Numbered from the stretch's first letter, positions 51,546 through 62,959 are shown. The stretch: 64,000 nucleotides of DNA from Plectrocnemia conspersa (GCA_009617715.1 VTFK01000122.1:496001-560000); one strand, 5' to 3'. The notes: a model not told the origin generated them from the sequence alone. Numbers and translations are program-made.

Positions 51546-51724
51546 AATTTGACCAGAAAAATGCATGTCATATAATAAAATACTATGAAACTTGATGAAA
51601 TGGAAATATTAAAAAATGTCTGCTAATATTCATTCAAAAAAATATATTACAACTTTTTTTCATGGGGCTTAGAATCACTATATTCCCAGGGCATGGGTTC
51701 GCTATCTGCGGCCCTGATCGTTAG

Positions 51725-52015
51725 TTTTTATTGTAAGCTTTTAATAATGTATTTAATATATCTATGGTATAGCAATTAAATAAATAAAATTACTCTATAC
51801 CCAACATCAAATAATATTAATATCTTATGTGTCATCTAAGATTTTTCGGCTATTTTTCATATCTTAAAAAAAATATAATATAATAGATGTTGTCCCATTA
51901 TTGAAGTACAATATACTGATAATAACAACTTTGACTAATATTTTAATAATGAAACTGGATTCGCATATATTGCTATAATCAAATCGGCAAAGCTCGTAGT
52001 CTCATTAATTAGTTT
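51725..52015. other. AT-rich spacer
   Basis: Nothing recognised. Confidence 0.5.
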
Positions 52016-52019
52016 GTTC

Positions 52020-53200
52020 AGCAACACGCGTCGCAACACCGCAACGATTGCAAATTGCTATTAAATACACCGACGATAACCGTGGTGTTGTCGTTAACAA
52101 ACCCCGGAACGTACCGTGGATATATACTGCATTGTGTACCTAAAGTATAACCACGGGAGTAAATTAAGATGTATTTAATAAAACGAAGCCCCGCTGTTTT
52201 TCCTCGCTCGGGCTCCAAAATTCAACCTCAAAAACTCGTAATCCTCGGGGTCGGCCAAAAATAGACCACGTGAATAACGAGACCCCGTATATTCATTATA
52301 TATATATATATATATATACTAGCTCCGGCTCTGGCATAATTTACTTGTCCTTTACATCATACCCAAGGGATGCGGTTTGTCAAACTACCGATCTAATCTT
52401 ACACGGTCATTGGTAATTCGATGAAAGAACACACGAAAATCGGTGGTGCAATATGATCGCATTCCATAGCTAACTACGCGTTTAAAATCTCGTGCATCGC
52501 TCGTATGGAGGCAAATTCAATTTTTTTTTATTTATATTTATTACATGCCAATTTATTAGGCAATATGTTATCAGTATTATAACTTTATTGAATACTTAAT
52601 CTACACTGGAGACTAGAAAAAAAATTGGGGAGCCATAGATTTTAATACACTTGAGACCTGGAAAATTTGTGTCGTTTGTCTTTACATCGATAGTTTGCTC
52701 AGTCGATAACTTTTAATAGGTTTTCGCTTAACGCAGGTGCCTTTGCTCAAGGGTTCCGTCTGAATACTGATTTAGGGCGCACAATATTGTAACAGTTGGC
52801 GCAAATGGGTTGACCCCATTGGAAAATTCAACTCGAAGGGCACACGGACAACTAGTGTTCTTCTTTCCCACGTGTCCTGGAGCGAGATCGGTCCCGTGCG
52901 ACTTTCTGGGTTAATTGCGTAATTGGCCTTCTCTTTACGACCATCCAGGCTCAGCGTATGTGTGTGTGGTTGCGTTTATACATATAAGGACGATGCATAT
53001 TCTGATTTTCTCGATCCTTACCCTTAGGTTCCCTTTTGTATCTTACCCATCCGTCGGTCGGTTGCATATTACATCCGAAGCCGTTTGGCCGCACAACAAC
53101 TTCAAATCCCATGATACCAAAATGAAGAATGGCCCTTGGCTTTCGGGGTCCGATATGACGTTTCCCTTTAATATGAGACCCTTCGTATAAAATCCCATGG
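52020..53200. other. GC-richer islands (52020-52520, 52660-53200)
   Basis: Non-repetitive, moderately GC-rich DNA with an (AT)n run at 52297-52319 between the more GC-rich parts. The 66-codon minus frame (52018-52218) and the 91-codon plus frame (52915-53190) have no recognisable domains. Confidence 0.3.
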
Positions 53201-53744
53201 GAGCATATGAAGTACTATATTTTTAGATACCAACAATGTTCATATCCGCGCGTTCCCGAAGTTTAATCTTGGGTTTTTTGGGTAAATGTTTATTATTTGC
53301 ATATCTTTTTATGATGTGTTTTTAATATCTTTTACTGTTATGATATGAAATATCAAAATTATTATGATTTTAAGCAATATTTTAATTTAAATACATAAAT
53401 GAAAAAATTCTTTAGTTAACATTTATACACGTATAAAATGTTTTTTCTTTGAGATTTATATATATATAGAAAGTATATAAAGTACAGAGACACTAAGCTT
53501 TTGATAATATAAAATAAAACTATACTTCCGGCATGCGTGCCAATTTACGAAAATTACAAGGAAATATAGGTCAATCGAATTTTTTTCTGTTATTTGATTG
53601 TCAGTGTTCTGTTTGTAGATATATTTCGCTTTTGATATCAATACAAAACTTTCAACTTAGAAAAAGCATAAATATACGAAAGGCAATCTTGTATTTTAAT
53701 TATTTTGGTGTTAATATGCATTTTATATACAATATACAAAATAA

Positions 53745-54290
53745 TAAGGTAAAGCTAAATCCGCCGGACGGTTATAGTAATAGAAAATCGCAAAAAAAAA
53801 AATTTTGTCATGTAAATATTTTCGATCTTCCGAAAAGTATGCATATTTTCAAACATCTGGCACGAACACCTTCGGAAAGTTTTTTTATCTGAGTATCTTA
53901 TTTTATTACTGAAGCAAAAATAACGCGATTTCGAGTGTTCAAAATTTGTAAACAATTTTTTGCCATTCCCAAACCTTCCAAGAAGTATATATTGGGCATG
54001 AACTCACCTTTACTTATGCAAAATTATAATAAATAATGCAGTGATTTAAAACCTTTAAAAAATATTCATATAAATTTAATTTTATATAATAAAAAATGCT
54101 TTATAAAATTTCTCAGGGAATAAAATTCTCGATTTGCCATTTTTCTCAAGAAATTCTCAAAAAGAAACACGCAAAGGTATAACGTATTATTTAGCGCGCA
54201 TTCTTTCTAAATAATAACGTGATTAACGTCTCGGGACATATGTGCTATAAGGTGGTTCGTGAAATATTTCCAGTTACTAACGCATTTTTT
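53745..54290 (+). repeat. Repeat family alpha followed by a delta fragment
   Basis: The alpha part (53745-54175) aligns with 10280-10670 through AACATCTGGCACGAACACC, TTATCTGAGTATCTT, CAAGAAGTATATATT, CACCTTTACTTATGCA and the TTCTCGA block. The segment 54200-54290 (GATTAACGTCTCGGGACA, TTCGTGAAATATTTCC) matches the right part of the delta copy at 21130-21190. The two families may therefore be neighbouring parts of one larger element. Confidence 0.6.
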
Positions 54291-54429
54291 TTATTTTTTA
54301 TTTTTGTGTGGCCTTAACTTTTGAGACGTATTTAAAAAAATCGTTAAAATTATCACAAATATTGTAGTTAATTGAAATCTCCCATACACTTTATTTAAAT
54401 TAATATTCATTTTACATATTAAGAAAACA

Positions 54430-56120
54430 TTATTGGAACAAAACATGGGACACAGTTTGGGAGAACGTAATTCGGGGGCACAGATCCTCGGCGACGCGCC
54501 ATCTAAAAGCTGTGGGGTGCATTTTGGTTTTGTCGTTCTAAGAACGACAATATGACTCCTGATTGACTATCTAATTAAGGTTTGACTCCATGAAAACAAC
54601 ACGAACGACTGTCTCGGTGGGGCGCCGGCAAAGGACGAGGGCTTGGCGAATGGCGGCTCGCTATGATACTTTGCTGAAATTGTGACCCGACAGGTTAAGG
54701 GAATTAGGCCAAAAAATGGGGAGTGCGCTGTCTTCTCTTCTCTCGCTGATGACCCAATAATAACTGTTTATCGTGGCTCATTTTGAAGCAATAAAAAGCG
54801 TGATTTATCTTTCTCAAAATTCAGTTTTAAAGTTGCTCCGAAAAACGTTGAAGAGTCGTTCAAAATTTAGTTCCAAGAAACGTTATATTGTTTAGCGAAC
54901 CACAATAATTTTATATATTTTGAAAAATACAACTTTACTGTCAATCATATTTTATATAAAATATATATAAAACATATTTTTAATATTAAAAATACAATAT
55001 TTAATATTATTTAATTGTATATCTTAAATCCTTTCACAGTTTAATAAAATAATTAGTATCTAAAAAAAATATTTGTATTTAAAAAAAAATCAGATTCAGT
55101 AAAATTATAAAATATATTAATATTATAAAATTTCGATAATTTTACTATTTTATGTGTCATAATAAATTAGCCCTTTAATTAATTAACGCGTAAAATCTAT
55201 AAACAAATCCGCACTTCAACGGAACAACAGTAAAACAAATTTTCTCGTACTCAATTTCTAAAGGATTAATTATCATCCACGATATCCAATACCCTTTATT
55301 TCGGTATTAAAACCCAACAAGATTAGGGATGTTTCCTTGTAAAGCCACTAATATATACAAATATATTAATTAAGAATACATTGGAGGAACGGTAAACATA
55401 GTAATGCCTTAATTTGTGTCGTATCCGCGGGGTGAACACGCATAATTGTGTTTTAACAAGGGGTAACGCACTACAATTCCCTCTATGCCATTCGTAATGC
55501 AAATATATATTATTATAGCAAATCTTGATTTATGACCATTAATATTAAATGTAGCGACTCGAGCAATTTGCCTTTACAAGAATTAAATCGTATCGTACGA
55601 TATCTCGTTCGCCATATTAAGCCATAAATAATTATCGGATTCATATTGCCTTGGTTGTGTGTGTGTGTGTGTGTGTGGCATAATTTCCATTAATTGCCTT
55701 CGCAACATACATTGTATCGATTTAGGAAACGTTTTAATTTACAGCTGATTTACGGCCGCTCTCAAAACTTTGAGATCGCAAATTCCAACGATGATACCGT
55801 TAATATTTATGCACGTCTCGTCCTTCGAAGGACGAAAGGTCCCGACGGAGGAACTTCGGCTCTTTGATCCTAAATGGATTTCATGCGTGGTAATATCGAA
55901 CGGTCTTTTCGAGTAGGACTTTGTTTTTAATTTGGTCTACGTCGAAATTTAGTGTTGTAGCAAAACTTTTCGGCGGCATGTAGCGGAAGGAAGTTTTCTT
56001 CTCTCGTGTCTGTTTTTCCTCGTTTCCGAACTTTCTAAAGCCGGCCCTGGAAATGCTACCGTTTTATTATTAATTGTGTAACGAGCGTGAGAGCAGATGG
56101 GAATGCTTTGTTGTTAATAA
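54430..56120. other. Two GC-richer islands with perfect palindromes, AT-rich between
   Basis: The islands are 54430-54890 and 55560-56120. The first contains a palindrome at 54530-54550 (arms TTGTCGTTCT and AGAACGACAA around one base). The second contains an 18-bp perfect palindrome at 55818-55835 (TCGTCCTTCGAAGGACGA) and a (GT)n run at 55656-55677. No coding frame was recognised. Confidence 0.35.
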
Positions 56121-57070
56121 ATTGTCTTTCACTAATCTATGTAGCACTATGCGGGACTTAGTTTGTCTTATAAGTCTTATTATTGTATATAATGTTGTGT
56201 TACCTTAAGCCGCTTATACACGGTATTTTACGCTCTTTATTGTCGGAACGAGATATCGTTGTTAAAGTTAGACATACATGCTGTGTTACGATTCATATTT
56301 TATACAAAAGGTCACCGACAGTTATTACGACATTAACTTTTATTTTAGACATACATTTTTAATCACATATTTAAATACTAAGGCTCTCAATTTTGACGCT
56401 ATTGACACGTATAGAAACGTAAATTGTTATTTTATTATTTCCGCTACGATTTTCTTTGAAATTTCCCCAGAGGGTCTGATATCTCGCTTATGTGCAAAAA
56501 AACACATCTATCTGAAAACTTGTTCGGAATTTAAGACAAGGATTATGGAATAATATATAGGCTTTTCTTTCCTTTGATCCTATCCATGCAATATTTATAT
56601 AATTTTTATATATTTTTTAAAGAAATAGTGACGATCTAAAATAAATAAAAAAACGACAATAATTCAACACACGAATTACCATAAAGAACGACACATCCCT
56701 TTCTCAATTCGACTTCTAGCTCTAGCTGGAATGAAATATATGAATCTCGTTGACCGAGATTTACCACACTCGTTCGTACGGGATTTACACCGTGCGATCC
56801 CGTCTCTCTTTTTACTTTATCTTTTCATTTCAAAATCTTCCCTGCCTTCGATTTTTCCACTCCGATTGGTACACTGCTATGAGAAAATTTTCGTCGTGTT
56901 TCAAGGTGGGGTCTCTCACGCTAATTGCTTCAAAGAATTCGAAAACTTCTATAGACGATCGCCTCGAAAAAATATTCGAATCGGATTCCCGTATTTTTCT
57001 TTATCATCGAACTTTTAATTGTATCCGCGCGGCCAAAGTTTGACGCAACTCGTTTAAATGCGCCATTTTG
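56121..57070. other. Intermediate-GC stretch, no gene called
   Basis: Frames at 56278-56553 (91 codons), 56731-57018 and 56750-57043 (overlapping, different frames) show no known domain. The mutual overlap argues against coding. Confidence 0.35.
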
Positions 57071-57113
57071 TAGATATATTTATTTATTATTTATTTATTT
57101 ATTAAAATTATAA

Positions 57114-57157
57114 CCATCGTGACCTGACAGGCAAACCTAATGCGTCACGATAGTCAA
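57114..57157 (-). other. LINE 3' UTR hairpin
   Basis: Arms ATCGTGAC (57116-57123) and GTCACGAT (57144-57151) enclose a 20-nt loop, which in sense reads GCATTAGGTTTGCCTGTCAG. It is the reference for the dispersed tails at 5.7, 7.9, 32.7 and 62.1 kb and resembles the SINE tail hairpin. Confidence 0.8.
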
Positions 57158-57215
57158 AAGTACTAATACATCATAATACATACAAATATAAACAAGACAA
57201 AACAACAGACACAAA

Positions 57216-59215
57216 TCACCTCAACAGGTGTGCATTGTCCCATACGAATTGAACCAAAACTCCATAAGTGCAAGAGAAAATGTCAATATTACTATGGACA
57301 GAATTGAGCAGATAAATGGCCTTGGCCAGAGAAGAGTTGGCAAGTGCTCCAGTTCTACACTTAACAGGCAAGAATAGTGGACGCGACCGAGAACTATATC
57401 CACCTTCAGGAGCCCACATTTGAAGCTGCTCGAGCACTGAAGGATTGTCTACAATGCCCTTGAGCAATTTCCAGAAGTGTTTAATTACATAAACACTTCT
57501 GCGAGTCGACAAAGAAACGTATCCCAGGGCTCCCAAAATAAAAGCACTGGGAAACAAGAACGGATAATACCCGTATTCCTTCAAGTATAAATATCGAAGA
57601 AATTTACGTTGTACTTTTTCCAGCTTCAATTCATTACATTGACTCATTACGCCTGGGATCCAAATGATGGAGCTAGTTTCTAGTATGCTGCGGACTAGAG
57701 TATCATAAAGAGTGCGCAATACTAAAGTATTCCTAAAGTAACGCGCATTTCTCAAGATAAAACCGAGCATTTTTAAGGATTTGCTATGAGTCTCTGCAAT
57801 GTGCTGGCTAAATTTCCAACGTTCTTCGAAAGTCACTCCTAAATCCTTAGTTGAAGAAAACCTTTCCAGAAAATATCCACCTAGATGGTATGAATATTTT
57901 GCCGGCGTTAACGACCTTGAAAATGAAATTGTGTGACATTTCTTTACACTGAAAGGCAATTGGTTATAGCAAGCCCATTTCCATATAGAGTTGAGATCCT
58001 CCTGTAGGTCGAGGGAATCAGAAATCGAATGCATTTTCTTGTAAATTTTCAAGTCATCTGCATATAATAAAAAAATCTGAATGCTCTATTGCTGTTTCTA
58101 TGTCATTAATGAACAATAAAACAACAATGGACCCAAATTGGATCCTTGAGGTACTCCAGTAGGGGTCTTATATCGTTCTGAAAAGAGTTATTATACTTGA
58201 CGAATTGATATCTATTGGTCAAGTAATTTGAGAATAGATTTATGAGATCTTCAGAAAACCCAAAATTAGATAACTTTTTTTACAAGTAAAGCATGGTTAA
58301 CTTTATCAAATGCTTTTTCAAAGTCTGTGTATATGACGTCCACTTGTACACCAGAGTCCAATGATTTTGAAACATAGTTAGACAAAACCATTAGATTAGT
58401 GACAGTGGATCGAGATTTACGGAAACCATGTTGTTGGTCGAGAAGCATACACCTGCAATGATTAAAAATGTATTTATGCAAAACAATTTCAAATAATTTT
58501 GCAGGTGATGAGATCAAAGCTATTGGCCTGTAATTGTCAATCTGAGATTTGGGACCCTTTTATGAATCGGAGTGACTTTTGAACATTTCCACAATTCTGG
58601 AAAACAAGAGGATCTCAAAATTAAATTAAATATAAATTTTAGAGGCTGTAAAATACCAGACTTGCATCCTTTCAGAATGTAGTCTGGAATAAAATCTGGT
58701 CCCGAGGTAAAAATGGACTTTAGTCTGCTAAATCCATATTCCATATCAACCAAACTAAAGGTTTTGATTGATAACAAAGATGACCATGAACGATGAGTCT
58801 CATCGTAATTAGAATTAAACTCTAAATCTGACCCATCATTATGGTATACGGTTTGAAAATACCTAGCAAATCCATCTGCAATCTCTTCAGAACCTTCAAA
58901 ATTGATGTTGTTCCAACTCATCGATGACAGTAAGGATTGGCCATCGCGTTTTGAGTTAACGAATTTCCAAAATTTTTTCGGATCTAAAATTATCGACTTT
59001 TCACAGTTTCCAATATAGTTTCGATGGCAATCGCAAATCATCAATTTTGCACGCGATCGCAGAGTACGAAATTCTTCATAGATGAGAGAATTTCGTGTTC
59101 GTTTCCAGATTTTATGTATGACATGTTTCTTTCTAAGAATTGTAATTACCTCATTCGAGAACCATATTGGATAAATTCTACTAGTCGTTGGATATCTTCT
59201 GGAAAAACATTCATA
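57216..59215 (-). pseudogene. LINE ORF2 (reverse transcriptase) remnant
   Basis: From the 5' side: a linker block with TILRKKHVIHKIWKR and DPKKFWKFVNSKR (59215-58930); GPDFIPDYILKGC and LWKCSKVTPIHK, the first RT blocks (58690-58550); QQHGFRKSRST (58440); YTDFEKAFDKVNHALL with the first catalytic D (58330-58280); GVPQGSNLGP (about 58158-58129); YADD, the polymerase active site (58053-58064), continuing open as DLKIYKK and KDLGVTFEERWKFSQHI; and a C-terminal thumb region ending at 57216. Frame shifts near 58530 and 58100-58260 break the ORF, while all active-site blocks remain recognisable. The block sequences resemble the jockey superfamily; the exact clade was not resolved. Confidence 0.88.
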
Positions 59216-59217
59216 TA

Positions 59218-59272
59218 TATTTGATCGACATTTGTATATATATATTTATATATTTGATCGACATTTGAGAAT
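59218..59272 (+). repeat. Short direct duplication
   Basis: ATATTTGATCGACATTTG occurs twice, about 35 bp apart, with TA-rich spacer. It lies exactly where the LINE is truncated, so it may be a local duplication made during insertion. Confidence 0.7.
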
Positions 59273-59328
59273 ACAAATATTATTTGTAATAAAATTAAAT
59301 ATGTATCGTAGTATAACTTAAACTTATA

Positions 59329-60604
59329 CATGCTTGGCCATAACAATGGGGCACCCCAATAAATTTGTTATATCTTAAAAAATCGTGAAAATATAAATAA
59401 AAAACCGACTAAGGTTGTTTAAAGTGTTTATTTTTAATACTTAGTAGGCCCATCCTTAGCTATAATTACAACTGTAACCCTTTTTGGCATACTGTCAACT
59501 TGCGGGTAAACGTAGACAATTTTATCCATACCATTTGAAATTTATTTCGCAGCTTAATTCTTGTTTTGCAATTGTGGGGAACATTTTCTTTTAATTTTGC
59601 CCATAAATGCTTTATAGAATTTAAGTCTGGTGACTATTTAGGCCATCTTAAAAGCGTCAAACCCTTTGCTTGGTCTGTTCTTGGAAATATTTTCCAATAG
59701 GAATCCATTAAAGTGGATTCCAACATTGAAATATTTATGTCACTATTCATTCTACCCTCGCAAGTTTACAGGTTTTCTACCCCTGCTGCTGTTGCCATGC
59801 AACCCCAAAACATAACGCTTCCGCCACCATATTTGCCTTTGGGTACTACGCAATCAGTATGATATTCTTCTCCGACTCTTCAACGCACGTGTGCTACACC
59901 CCAAAAAATGTTAAAAAAAAGTATGATTATTTGTATGATTATATTATTTCAATAAATTAAGTTTTTAATATTTTTTAAATTATCCAATTTAAGCTTAAAA
60001 TTATCTTAAAGTTGCTTTTATCGGACCAAATACCGTTTAATCTACAGATGTCCAATCTCGGTGTTTTCGGGTCCGCTTTGAATTTTATTTATTTCTGAGA
60101 GTCAGGCTTTAAAATCTCTGAATCCCACATTTTTGAGCCTTCTTCTTATCGTCCGCGAAGAAATGGATGGCCATCTGACTTTAGCAGCTAGCTTTGAAAA
60201 ACCATTTTTAAGGCAATTGCGAATCAGCATTAGATTTTTCTGGGGAGTTGTCTTTCGTTTTCTTCCAGTTCTTGCCTTTTATTTGTAACAACCACATTCG
60301 TTGCACCATTTCAAAGCATTTTGGATAGCTTGTCATGAACAATTAATATGTTTACTAATTTACGATATATTCAGACAATACTATGCAATATTACTTTTTT
60401 TAAATGCTTATATAATATTAAAAATAAATTATTAAATAAAAAAATTATATTTAACCTGCAATCTTTTTTCAAAACTCAAGTGAGCAATTAAAAACGACAA
60501 ATTCCTTTGTATAGTTCTCAAAATTACGGTTAAAATATTTCTGTCAGACTATGCAAGAGCTACACACCATTTTAAGGGGTGCCCCATTATTATGGCCATG
60601 GCTG
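59329..60604 (-). mobile_element. Tc1-like transposon, both ends present
   Basis: Imperfect terminal inverted repeats of about 29 bp share GGCCATAA, AATGGGGCACCCC; the left begins CATGCTTGGCCAT and the right, in reverse complement, begins CAGCCATGGCCAT. TA lies directly outside both ends (59327-59328 and 60605-60606). The 1276-bp length and CA start fit Tc1 family elements. The transposase is on the reverse strand and decayed. Confidence 0.88.
59440..60340 (-). pseudogene. Tc1-like transposase, inactivated
   Basis: On the reverse strand are, in order: ALKWCNECG; TGRKRKTTPQKNLMLIRN (60268-60220), the linker between the two helix-turn-helix units; a GPIKA/WSDKSN-type block (about 60030) around the first catalytic D; YGGGSVMFWGC (59827-59796); and LRWPK followed by SPDLNSIKHLWAKLKENV (59634-59590) with the third catalytic position region. 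The segment that should hold the FQQDNDPKHTS-type second catalytic block appears shortened to a few residues (near 59690), so a small deletion removed it. Stops interrupt several blocks. Confidence 0.82.
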
Positions 60605-61030
60605 TATGTACTAAAATTAAAAAGCTTTATTTATCATTTAAAATTGAACATTTTTTTCTACGAATTTATGCAAATTTTTCGATTGTATAAAAAATATGAT
60701 CTACTTTTTTTATGTTTTTAATTTTCATTTCTGCTGTCATTAATTTTAATAGATTTTTACAATTATTTTATTTGTGTTTTTATCAGCTAGATCTTTGGTA
60801 ATCCGAAGGCTTTAACCATAATAAAAAAATCAGTACAGATATTCGGAAAAATCTAAAACAAGCAGCGCTGAAAATCTATTAATAAATACTAATTAATTAT
60901 ACAAGAAACGGATGGGTCGTATCCTATTAATTGCATTTTTGGCATAGCACTTTTTAAAGTTGCTAAGGGGCGGTGTCGACAATCCGTTAATCCTCGCAGA
61001 ATTTTAGATTTTTCTTTGGAGTGCCTAAAG

Positions 61031-61907
61031 CAGGGGTGGCTGCCGGGTCACATTGGGAATGAAAATTTTGATGCATAATTGAAAAAAAATCATAGACTCC
61101 ATTGATCGAAATCATTAGTACATGCTCTTATAAAAATCATTAATTGAGCTGTATCTTTTTGATCAGTACTGTCAACGAGAGCGATTGAATACCTCGTAAT
61201 CGATTGTAATATTATTAACAGTTGCTTATTCACATCATCATTAATACATTCAGTTCTACGTTTTATTGTCTGTCATGACAAACTTACGTTTTGTAATTGG
61301 TTTTTAATACTCGGACATACAATATCAGCAGCTGCAATCATGTATTTCATAATATAGTCACCATCAGAAAATGTTTTTTTCTTCTGTGCAATTATATGGG
61401 CAATTGCATAACTTGCTTTTGTGACATCTTCTTGTTCATTAGTCATCCGCGTATGTATTTTATCGTGATAATAAATTGTGACTTGTTTATCTGCTGCTTT
61501 CGATTGGGTTTCTGAAGTTAATTCTGAGTTATATCCATTATGTTTGGAATCGATTTGAAATAAATAATATTATATTATTTTAACACTGCAATACAATCGC
61601 GGCAGATAAGACAAATAACATTATTGTTAAAATCAGTAAAAAAAGTATTTTAATTTCCATTCCTCGGTAAAAACACAATTCTCCAGATCCACTTTCCTTC
61701 TCTTATTCATTTTAGGTGTATTATGTTTTTTTAAATATTTATAAGATGAGAAAAATATTTATTTTTAAAAATTTAAATATTCATTTATTTTTATTTATTC
61801 ATACTTACATATTTTTTAATTAAAGTAATTTCTAAAATGCTTCGCAGGCCGGGTAGAATTTCGGCGCGGGCCGGATCCGGCCCGTGAGCCATGTTTACCC
61901 AGGCCTG
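61031..61907 (-). mobile_element. hAT transposon, internally deleted, with 8-bp target duplication
   Basis: The left end starts CAGGGGTGGCTG and the right end, in reverse complement, starts CAGGCCTGGGTAAACATGGC. Direct repeats GCCTAAAG (61023-61030) and GCCTAGAG (61908-61915) flank it with seven of eight bases equal, the hAT hallmark. The right end contains the GC-rich GGCCGGATCCGGCCCG segment common near the ends of such elements. At 877 bp it holds only part of the transposase. Confidence 0.82.
61080..61560 (-). pseudogene. hAT transposase fragment (N-terminal half of the catalytic domain)
   Basis: The reverse strand reads KASYAIAHIIAQKKKTFSDG, then DYIMKYMIAAADIVCPS (61371-61313), the helical region before the catalytic core, a stop near NVSLS, then RRTECINDDVNKQLL and ALVDSTDQKDTAQLMIFIRA (61190-61130). 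The STD block carries the first catalytic aspartate of hAT enzymes. The insertion domain and C-terminal dimerisation part are absent. The closest look-alikes are ZBED/GTF2I-repeat-type hAT proteins of animals. Non-functional. Confidence 0.82.
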
Positions 61908-62077
61908 GCCTAGAGTTGCAATCGCGTTCCTTATTCTTGCTACGTCTTACATGAACCATGGAGCTACTCAACGAGCTTGCCAAACACAATAGATATGAGG
62001 AGCTGTAATATTTTATGTGGGATAGTGCTTACTATAATTTTTAATATTTAATGGTATATAAATTGTTTATGTAATGT

Positions 62078-62118
62078 CCATCATGGCGCATTAAAGGAAA
62101 CCTGTCAAGTCGTGATAA
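62078..62118 (+). mobile_element. LINE 3' tail fragment
   Basis: CATCATGGCGCATTAAAGG, then CCTGTCAAGTCGTGAT matches the LINE hairpin in plus orientation (opposite to the other copies), with some mispairs in the stem. Confidence 0.6.
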
Positions 62119-62825
62119 CAGTTTTAGATTACATGGTTATTTAACGCGAAACTACACTTATGTGTGAAGCAAAAAATCCTTTTTAAATGGCCTATAACCT
62201 TTTTATTGCCTTTTAACCTTTTAGTACTCAAATATCGATGTATTACATAATAAAAAAAGTACATGTTCGAAAAATATGTTATTTACCGTTGAATCAATAC
62301 CATCAAAATTATTAAGCGAAGCACGGAAAAGTAGCAAAAGCCTTTTATCCAGTATGAAACAATCTAAAGAAAAAGTTTATAATTAATGAAAATAAGATCA
62401 ATTTATTACCCTATTGTGTTTTCAACGATTTATAGATATCTTTAAAACCGGTCCGGGGAGTTTTTTACTTGTGTATCAATTTCTCAATCCCTCTCACAGT
62501 TACTTTTTATTGAAAAGTTTAGCTTAAATATTTAAAATTATATATATAAAAAAAAATATGTTACGTTATCGAAAAATTTAACATACTACGCAGCGAAATT
62601 TTTTGCATTAATGTACAAATTTATCTTTTGCTAAACAGAAAGTTTGTATATATTAAATAAATATTATGTTTTTTATTTTTATGTCACAAGATGAAGATAA
62701 TTTTATTTACATTAAAACAAAAATTACATATAGTTTATAAAATTAAAATAGAATTTATTACCTCCCAAATACGTGTAAAACCAACAGAATATATGTATTA
62801 TAAAAATTTAAATTAAAAGGGCCTA

Positions 62826-62954
62826 ACAGCTCAGCGCAGTTTTGTAATGACGTCATTAGAGCCAGGGTGAGAAGCCTCTCAGCGCTCGGTGTCACAAATT
62901 TTTCTTGCGTGTTTTTATACAAATACAGATTATTGTGTGTGTGTGTGTGTGTGT
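62826..62954 (+). repeat. Repeat family gamma plus (TG)n run
   Basis: The left part aligns with 16645-16762, including GCAGTTTTGTAATGACGTCA and GATTATTGTGTG. Here the right end has expanded into a (TG)n microsatellite (62933-62954). Confidence 0.5.
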
Positions 62955-62959
62955 AATAT

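Larger units (their letters stand above)
48790..51716. mobile_element. Probable hAT-type composite element carrying family beta repeats
   Basis: The left end starts CAGGACTGTCGCTAGAGG and the right end in reverse complement starts CAGGGCCGCAGATAGCG. The flanks are an imperfect 8-bp direct repeat, GTTGTTAG (48782-48789) and ATCGTTAG (51717-51724), six of eight identical. This fits a hAT insertion. Inside are a beta terminal block at 49020-49110, a mariner insertion and the beta tandem units at 51000-51620. No hAT transposase was seen. The end similarity is short, so the boundaries are tentative. Confidence 0.4.
57075..59225 (-). mobile_element. Jockey-like LINE, 5'-truncated
   Basis: A reverse-strand non-LTR retrotransposon contains the pre-RT linker, the reverse transcriptase and the C-terminal region, a 3' UTR hairpin (57116-57151) and an A-rich (AAATA)n-like tail at about 57080-57105. 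The endonuclease and ORF1 are missing, so it is 5'-truncated near 59225, as is typical for target-primed insertion. No clear target duplication was recognised. At its 5' side lies a duplicated motif (59218-59272). Confidence 0.88.
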
